Part shown: positions 24,882 through 25,893 of the stretch, piece by piece
Numbering within the stretch: the first letter of the stretch is position 1
How the letters are laid out: every line of letters begins with the position of its first letter
Assembly: GCA_937974275.1 (NCBI GenBank)
Contig: CALJIF010000024.1
Span: 1 to 25,893 of the forward strand
DNA from: an uncultured Flavobacteriales bacterium
GTDB lineage: Bacteria; Bacteroidota; Bacteroidia; Palsa-965
Reading direction: 5' to 3'
Length of the DNA stretch: 25,893 nucleotides
Program-made: the position numbers and the translations under genes
The notes under the pieces: generated by a model
What the model was told of the DNA's origin: nothing
What the model saw: only the letters and a program-made list of their open reading frames with translations
Databases searched by the model: none

Positions 24882-25064
24882 CTAGTTCCTGCGAAAAACA
24901 CGCAATAAACGCTCTATCCAGGCACGCGGTTTTTTCTTTTCCGCGTTCATAGCATAGGATTCATACGTTAAAATAGCGTCGAGTGATGAAAGATATTCTG
25001 CATCATCGATGTACTGCAACTTATCGGCAATGCTGCGTTTTAATTGAGTGACGTATACGTTCAT
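24882..25064 (-). CDS. Small protein of unknown function downstream of the S24 repressor
   Basis: This 60-residue frame begins with ATG 11 bases after the repressor stop and is probably co-transcribed. It has a helical, charged core (LKRSIADKLQYIDDAEYLSS) followed by LDAILTYESY, and a strongly basic end (EKKKPRAWIERLLRVFRRN). The IDDAEYLSSLDAIL pattern resembles small Bacteroidota proteins sometimes called addiction-module antitoxin-like, but no toxin gene is present here. It has no signal peptide. The function cannot be stated, and the gene could still be spurious, although spacing and amino-acid composition favour a real protein. Confidence 0.55.
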   Translation of the reverse strand: MNVYVTQLKRSIADKLQYIDDAEYLSSLDAILTYESYAMNAEKKKPRAWIERLLRVFRRN

Positions 25065-25075
25065 AATCGTTGAGA

Positions 25076-25849
25076 TTAATTGTTATTTCCTGTTGAATTG
25101 ATTTTTCGTTCGAGATCGATCAACCGTTGCTCCAAAGAAGTTAAGCCGTTTTGAATATTAGAATCAGGACGCGCAAACTCGCGTGTAATACGACCTTCCA
25201 CCTGCCACACTTGAGCAATTTCTTCTGCGCTTACTTCGTATGGTTGGTATTCTTTATTATCAGAAGATAATTCGAAACGGTTAAATCCTGAAGCACGAAC
25301 GCGTTTTACTACGATGCTGCCATCGTGCAGTACGATTATATATAATGAACCGTTTCTGATATGCGACAACGCATCTTCGTAGGAGCCGATCAATACATCG
25401 CCCGGAACAATTGCGGGTAACATGGAATTACCTTGCACTTCAAATGCGCGATACGTTTTACCGTAGTATCCCGGCAATCGGAATGACGGCAAAGAAGCCA
25501 TGTATTCCGGATCTTGCTGGCGTTGCAAATAACCTGCAGCAGCTTTCGCATTTACCAGTACGATATTTTCATCACCGTCCGATTCAACGGTAACTACCAA
25601 CGGCATTACCGATCCGTTTTTTTTAGTTGCGTGCGCAGAGCGATACATTTCACCTACGCCATCCATTAACCACGTCGGATCTACATCGAAGCGTTCGCAC
25701 AATGCTTTAAACACTTCATAAGAAATTCCATTTTTTCCCGCTTCGAGTTGCGATAAAGAAGTTTGTGTAATTCCCAATTCCGTCGCCATTTCGGTTTGGG
25801 TTAATTTCCGGTGTTTTCGAATACTTCGAATTCGTTCTGATAGTGCCAT
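25076..25849 (-). CDS. XRE-family repressor with S24/LexA-like self-cleavage domain
   Basis: The 257-residue protein has an N-terminal helix-turn-helix of the Cro/CI type at about residues 5-60 (LTQTEMATELGITQTSLSQL). A linker follows with the Ala105-Gly106 cleavage-type site in AKAAAGYLQR. The S24 peptidase domain has the catalytic Ser142 in EVQGNSMLPAIVPGDVLIG and Lys182 in SIVVKRV. A short C-terminal coiled coil lies near 235-251 (LTSLEQRLIDLERKI). The Ser-Lys spacing and Ala-Gly site match LexA and phage CI, which cut themselves when stimulated by RecA filaments. It may therefore repress genes until DNA damage. Phage genes are not seen nearby. An exact -7 box precedes it and a 60-residue gene follows. 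Confidence 0.88.
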   Translation of the reverse strand: MALSERIRSIRKHRKLTQTEMATELGITQTSLSQLEAGKNGISYEVFKALCERFDVDPTWLMDGVGEMYRSAHATKKNGSVMPLVVTVESDGDENIVLVNAKAAAGYLQRQQDPEYMASLPSFRLPGYYGKTYRAFEVQGNSMLPAIVPGDVLIGSYEDALSHIRNGSLYIIVLHDGSIVVKRVRASGFNRFELSSDNKEYQPYEVSAEEIAQVWQVEGRITREFARPDSNIQNGLTSLEQRLIDLERKINSTGNNN

Positions 25850-25865
25850 AAAAAATATTTATAGG

Positions 25866-25873
25866 CAAATATA
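25866..25873 (-). promoter_or_regulatory. -7 promoter box of the S24 repressor gene
   Basis: The minus strand reads TATATTTG, an exact TAnnTTTG match, ending 16 bases before the ATG at 25849. The -33 region lies at or beyond the window edge. Confidence 0.6.
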
Positions 25874-25893
25874 ATAATTTATTTGGATATTTA

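Overview
The window reads as a compact chromosomal segment of a member of the Bacteroidota. Three large secreted proteins end in type IX secretion (T9SS) sorting domains, one type A and two type B (gliding-motility-associated C-terminal domain). Several putative promoters match the Bacteroidota -7 box TAnnTTTG, and several families are typical of the phylum (DUF5683 after parB; a LysM plus periplasmic-binding-fold protein directly after guaA). An oxygen-dependent HemF and an NhaA antiporter suggest an organism that can live with oxygen. I cannot name a genus. No gap between genes exceeds about 175 bases, and I saw no rRNA, tRNA, IS element, CRISPR array or integrated phage.

Layout. At 1-605 (+) is the C-terminal nuclease end of an AddA/RecB-like helicase-nuclease, followed at 633-1121 (+) by a YajQ-family protein whose promoter box overlaps the upstream stop codon. 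From 1125 to 7856 all genes are on the minus strand. In transcription order they are an FMN reductase, a lipoprotein glutathione peroxidase, a large Ig-like/PKD protein with a type B sorting domain, and a seven-bladed SBBP propeller protein with a type A sorting domain. From 8016 to 16507 the genes run on the plus strand: a UPF0173 hydrolase, parA, parB, DUF5683, a small lipoprotein and nhaA (closely packed, probably one or two operons), then dnaE.

A bidirectional terminator at 16508-16534 separates dnaE from a minus-strand block. That block holds a secreted MORN/YwqK-like protein, a second large type B protein with eight PKD domains, and an operon guaA - LysM/periplasmic-binding protein - hemF. 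It ends with a LexA/CI-like S24 repressor followed by a 60-residue small protein of unknown function.

How the genes fit together. The parA-parB pair (chromosome segregation) and dnaE (replicative polymerase) are replication and segregation functions. The reductase and peroxidase pair looks like an envelope redox defence unit. The three T9SS substrates are probably surface or secreted adhesin-like proteins. The two type B proteins share a paralogous C-terminal cassette. I see no clearly new multi-gene system. The best leads are regulatory: a folded leader that would bury the start codon of the 1157-residue PKD protein, a terminator placed just before the SBBP gene, a near-leaderless guaA promoter, and an S24 repressor with a small partner gene and no phage nearby.
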